Shown here: in pieces, positions 14,573 to 17,560 of the stretch
How the letters are laid out: every line of letters begins with the position of its first letter
Position numbering within the stretch: the first letter of the stretch is position 1
NCBI GenBank assembly: GCA_036522495.1
Contig: DATDFS010000138.1
Location: 1-17,560 of the forward strand
Direction of reading: 5' to 3'
Length of the DNA stretch: 17,560 nt
Source of the DNA: Nitrososphaera_A sp036522495
GTDB taxonomy: Archaea > Thermoproteota > Nitrososphaeria > Nitrososphaerales > Nitrososphaeraceae
Notes under the pieces: generated by a model
Told to the model about the DNA's origin: nothing
What the model saw: only the letters and a program-made list of their open reading frames with translations
The model's database searches: none
Position numbers and translations under genes: made by a program

Positions 14573-14592
14573 AAATGTTATGTTTAACATTT
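14573..14592. promoter_or_regulatory. Palindrome 2 upstream of nrdJ (possible operator)
   Basis: A perfect 8-bp inverted repeat, AAATGTTA-N4-TAACATTT, equal to AATGT-N8-ACATT. It ends about 36 bases before the TATA-like region of nrdJ, in a place suited to a regulator acting on that promoter. Confidence 0.5.
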
Positions 14593-14627
14593 ACACCCAT
14601 GAATCGTTATTTTTTAATTAGACAAGG

Positions 14628-14646
14628 CTTTTAAAGTGATATATTT
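14628..14646 (+). promoter_or_regulatory. TATA region of nrdJ
   Basis: CTTTTAAAG (14628-14636) and GATATATTT (14638-14646) lie 29 and 19 bases before ATG 14661. Either gives a leaderless or nearly leaderless transcript. Confidence 0.5.
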
Positions 14647-14660
14647 TTCTGTATACAAGA

Positions 14661-17393
14661 ATGGCAGGGGTCACCGAGTTTAATAACTCAAAGAAGAATT
14701 TAATTATACAGATAAGAAAACGGGATGGCAGAATCGTCAACTTTGTACAATCAAAAATATCAGATGCAATCTATAAGGCACTTGTAGCGACGGGTAAACC
14801 AGATTATCCATTGGCAGAAAAACTGGCAAACAAAGTTATACATAAGATGGTTCAGCAGGGATACGACCCAATTGAAAAAGATGGAACTCCGAGTGTTGAA
14901 GATGTACAGGATATAGTAGAGTCTATACTCATTGAGGAAGGTTTGTCTGAAACAGCAAAGTCTTATATTCTGTATAGACATGAACGACGCAAGGTCCGTG
15001 ACGATAAGATGAAGATCCTAAATAAGAAGGATCTCGATGAAGTGGATAAGGCATTTGATGTTAATTCGCTTAGAGTGTTAGCAGCACGCTACCTATTAAG
15101 AGATAACAATAACGAAATTATTGAGGGCCCAAAACTCATGCTCGAAAGAGTTGCCATTCTAGTGGCAATTCCAGACATGATGCATGATTCACGAGTGTTC
15201 AATTTAGCAGGTAGATGTATCCAGACTATTGAAGAAGCAGAAAAATATTATGCTAAAATTGACGACTTTGATCTGAAATTGAAGATTGGCGAATTTTATC
15301 TCAATAAGTATCACTTCGAATCATTGATTCGACATTATATCTACCTTGCAAAGTCTGGGCAAATGAAAGTCAGCTTTAAGGAACTACTTAGACTTATGGT
15401 CGAGGGTAAGTTAGCAGTGTATCAGGAACGGATTAAAGAGTATTATAATTTGATGGTATCAAGAGACTTTCTTCCAAATACACCAACATTGATGAATGCA
15501 GGCGCAAGACTGGGTCAGCTGTCCGCATGCTTCGTTCTTGACATGCAAGATGACATGTATAAGATCATGAAGTCATCAACAGATGCTGCCATGATCTTCA
15601 AATCAGGTGGTGGAGTAGGAATAAATTACTCTGACTTACGACCAGAAGGTGACATTGTCGCTTCAACTTCTGGAGTAGCGTCTGGTCCCACTTCCTTCAT
15701 GAGGATCATTGATACAATTACAGATGTCGTAAAGCAAGGTGGAAAAAGGCGTGGTGCAAATATGGGTATTCTTGAAGCATGGCATCCTGATATTGAAAAA
15801 TTCATAACAGCCAAGACAAAACCCGGTGTGTTTGAGAACTTTAATGTAAGCGTGGGTGTTTGGGAAGATTTTTGGTACACCCTTGTAAACAAGGACAATA
15901 ATCACAAGTATACTTTACATAACCCAAGGACTCGTGAACCAATAAAACAGATTGATTCACACCAGTTAATGGATTTGATTGCACTAAGTGCATGGAAGAG
16001 TGCTGAACCTGGCATTATTTTCTTTGATAATATAAACAAGTATAACCCGTGTGCTAATGCGAAGAGTGGACCACTACGTGCAACTAATCCATGTGGCGAA
16101 CAATCTCTGTACCCATACGAATCATGCAATCTAGGTTCAATCAATCTTGCAAATTTTGTAAAGCGAAAGGCAGATGGAATGTATGAATTCGATTGGCAAA
16201 GATATGAACAGGCGATTAGACTTTCTTCTCGATTTCTAGACAACATCATTGATATGAACAAGTATCCTATTGAAGAGATCGATATTAATACAAAGCTGAC
16301 AAGAAGAATTGGCCTTGGTATAATGGGCATTGCCGATCTGTTATTCTTATTAAGAATTCCCTACAACTCGAATGAGGGTTATGGGTTCATGAACAAACTT
16401 GCAGAAGCAATATCATACTATAGTATTGAAGAAAGCGTTGCTATTGCAAAGTCAAGAGGTCCATTTCCCATATTCAAAGAAACAGATTATGTCCTAGGTA
16501 AGATTCCAATTGCAGGATACTACGAGTTACCAAAAGAAATGCAAACATATGATTGGAATTCGCTAATTGGAAAGATCCAAAAACATGGAATCAGAAACTC
16601 TTGGACAACAACAATTGCCCCCACCGGTACACTGTCTATGATCGCAGATGCTTCAAATGGAGTTGAACCGATATTTGCATTAGTTTTTGAGAAACGTGTA
16701 ACAGTTGGAAGATTCTTTTATACTGACAAAGTGTTTGAAAATGTCTTAAAGGAAAACGGACTATACAACGATGAAATACTGACCAAGATTGCAAACAATT
16801 ATGGCTCAGTACGCGGGTTGACTGAGATACCAGAGTGGATTCAGAAAATTTTCGTTACTGCGATCGATATCCATTGGACCGATCATTTGATGGCCCAAGC
16901 GATATGGCAGAAGTGGATTAGCAATGCGATTGCAAAGACAATCAATATGCCAGGCGACGTGACTGCAGAAGATGTGAAGTGTGCATATTTGTTATCACAT
17001 GAACTTGGTTTGAAGGGAGTTACTGTGTATAGGGATGGCTCAAGGCATGAGCAAGTGCTTCACATTACTGGTAACAATTTAAAGGAAAAGAGATTTATTG
17101 TAAGACCAAGCAAATATGTCATTGACTACACATATACAAACATTACAGAAACATATGTCAGAGGACAAGTAGAAAAAATATTTAAGGAAACAGAAATACA
17201 AGAAGATCAAATCACTAGAGAAAGTACCCTCGATATTCCACAACAAATCAGTACTTCGCAGAAGATAATGCAAACATCACCAGTTGAGCCAAATGAAGAT
17301 GAAATGTGTCCATCATGCAAAGCAAGATTAATAATTACAGAAGGTTGCAACATGTGCATTGAATGCGGTTTTAGTAGCTGTGTTTCAGGTTAA
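14661..17393 (+). CDS. nrdJ: Adenosylcobalamin-dependent (class II) ribonucleotide reductase
   Basis: Reduces ribonucleotides to deoxyribonucleotides using a radical from adenosylcobalamin, so it works with or without oxygen. The 910 residues begin with an ATP-cone at about 14-115 (IIQIRKRDGRIVNF ... SYILYRHERR), an allosteric activity site. The catalytic barrel contains FLPNTPTLMNAG, C290 in LSACFVLD and SGGGVGINYSDLRP. The active site N476, C478 and E480 lies in NPCGE, and C489 (ESCNLGSINL) is the redox partner of C290. APTGTLSMIADASNGVEP (654-670) is the phosphate-binding region. The C-terminus is a cysteine-rich ribbon (C883, C886, C896, C899, C902, C907), likely used for re-reduction. 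There is no intein and no frameshift. All key residues are present, in contrast to the NrdD-like upstream gene. The adenosylcobalamin it needs is a product of the nearby cobO reaction. Confidence 0.97.
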   Translation: MAGVTEFNNSKKNLIIQIRKRDGRIVNFVQSKISDAIYKALVATGKPDYPLAEKLANKVIHKMVQQGYDPIEKDGTPSVEDVQDIVESILIEEGLSETAKSYILYRHERRKVRDDKMKILNKKDLDEVDKAFDVNSLRVLAARYLLRDNNNEIIEGPKLMLERVAILVAIPDMMHDSRVFNLAGRCIQTIEEAEKYYAKIDDFDLKLKIGEFYLNKYHFESLIRHYIYLAKSGQMKVSFKELLRLMVEGKLAVYQERIKEYYNLMVSRDFLPNTPTLMNAGARLGQLSACFVLDMQDDMYKIMKSSTDAAMIFKSGGGVGINYSDLRPEGDIVASTSGVASGPTSFMRIIDTITDVVKQGGKRRGANMGILEAWHPDIEKFITAKTKPGVFENFNVSVGVWEDFWYTLVNKDNNHKYTLHNPRTREPIKQIDSHQLMDLIALSAWKSAEPGIIFFDNINKYNPCANAKSGPLRATNPCGEQSLYPYESCNLGSINLANFVKRKADGMYEFDWQRYEQAIRLSSRFLDNIIDMNKYPIEEIDINTKLTRRIGLGIMGIADLLFLLRIPYNSNEGYGFMNKLAEAISYYSIEESVAIAKSRGPFPIFKETDYVLGKIPIAGYYELPKEMQTYDWNSLIGKIQKHGIRNSWTTTIAPTGTLSMIADASNGVEPIFALVFEKRVTVGRFFYTDKVFENVLKENGLYNDEILTKIANNYGSVRGLTEIPEWIQKIFVTAIDIHWTDHLMAQAIWQKWISNAIAKTINMPGDVTAEDVKCAYLLSHELGLKGVTVYRDGSRHEQVLHITGNNLKEKRFIVRPSKYVIDYTYTNITETYVRGQVEKIFKETEIQEDQITRESTLDIPQQISTSQKIMQTSPVEPNEDEMCPSCKARLIITEGCNMCIECGFSSCVSG

Positions 17394-17427
17394 AACAATA
17401 ACAAATACAAATGAATTCCACATAGAC

Positions 17428-17440
17428 TTTTTATCTTTAT
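17428..17440 (+). terminator. T-rich terminator candidate after nrdJ
   Basis: CTTTTTATCTTTA lies about 35 bases after the nrdJ stop, the kind of T-rich site that ends archaeal transcripts. The remaining 120 bases to the window edge show no gene. Confidence 0.35.
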
Positions 17441-17560
17441 CACCAAGAACAATTCAATTACAATTGGATTTATATTAATTATCAGGTTCATCCGCTCATG
17501 GAGTAATAGGTGATATATCGAACATACTTTCTACACATATCAAAGAATTTCCTTATTGAT

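Noticed and set aside
15902..16330. 142-codon minus-strand frame within nrdJ
   Set aside because: It is a shadow of a conserved catalytic region with the NPCGE motif on the plus strand.

Overview
The window looks like chromosomal DNA of an ammonia-oxidising or related archaeon of the Nitrososphaeria (Thaumarchaeota). The marker genes are archaeal: translation initiation factor aIF2 alpha followed directly by Nop10, a CdvB/ESCRT-III-type division protein, an archaeal thiolase plus DUF35 pair, and a B12-dependent (class II) ribonucleotide reductase. Many genes have a TATA-like element about 20-30 bases before the start codon and little or no leader, as expected for archaeal leaderless transcripts. 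The DNA is AT-rich (mid-30s percent G+C by eye), which would suit a Nitrosocosmicus-like soil lineage; the genus is an inference.

Layout. 1-957 (minus): a badly decayed IS5-type transposase, cut by the window edge and full of short tandem repeats. 958-1794: no gene seen. 1795-2649 and 3355-3723: two secreted proteins, a parallel-beta-helix protein and a small Thr/Asn-rich protein dense in N-glycosylation sequons. 4043-5021: aIF2 alpha-nop10 operon. 5198-5734 (minus): cobalamin adenosyltransferase. 6051-6455: dimeric-type dUTPase. 6452-7137: small uncharacterised or decaying genes. 7268-7846: secreted or anchored DUF192 protein. 8027-8572: ABC-2 exporter remnant in which an ATPase start is joined to a permease end. 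8953-9267 (minus): hypothetical gene whose start codon abuts that of the thiolase. 9268-10837: thiolase-DUF35 operon. 10924-11106: small zinc-ribbon protein. 11353-11982: CdvB paralogue. 12088-14259: a large winged-helix + ATP-cone + NrdD-like protein without the visible catalytic residues of NrdD. 14661-17393: nrdJ.

How the genes fit together. Three enzymes bear on deoxynucleotide supply: NrdJ makes deoxynucleotides with adenosylcobalamin, CobO makes adenosylcobalamin, and the dUTPase removes dUTP and makes dUMP. The most interesting gene is the one before nrdJ. It joins a DNA-binding winged helix to an ATP-cone (the nucleotide-sensing module of ribonucleotide reductases) and to an NrdD-like body that has lost its N-terminal cysteines and its glycyl-radical segment. 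The region between this gene and nrdJ contains two very similar palindromes (AATGT-N7-ACATT and AATGT-N8-ACATT). I propose, as inference, that it is a nucleotide-sensing repressor of nrdJ: an archaeal counterpart in function, but not in architecture, of bacterial NrdR.
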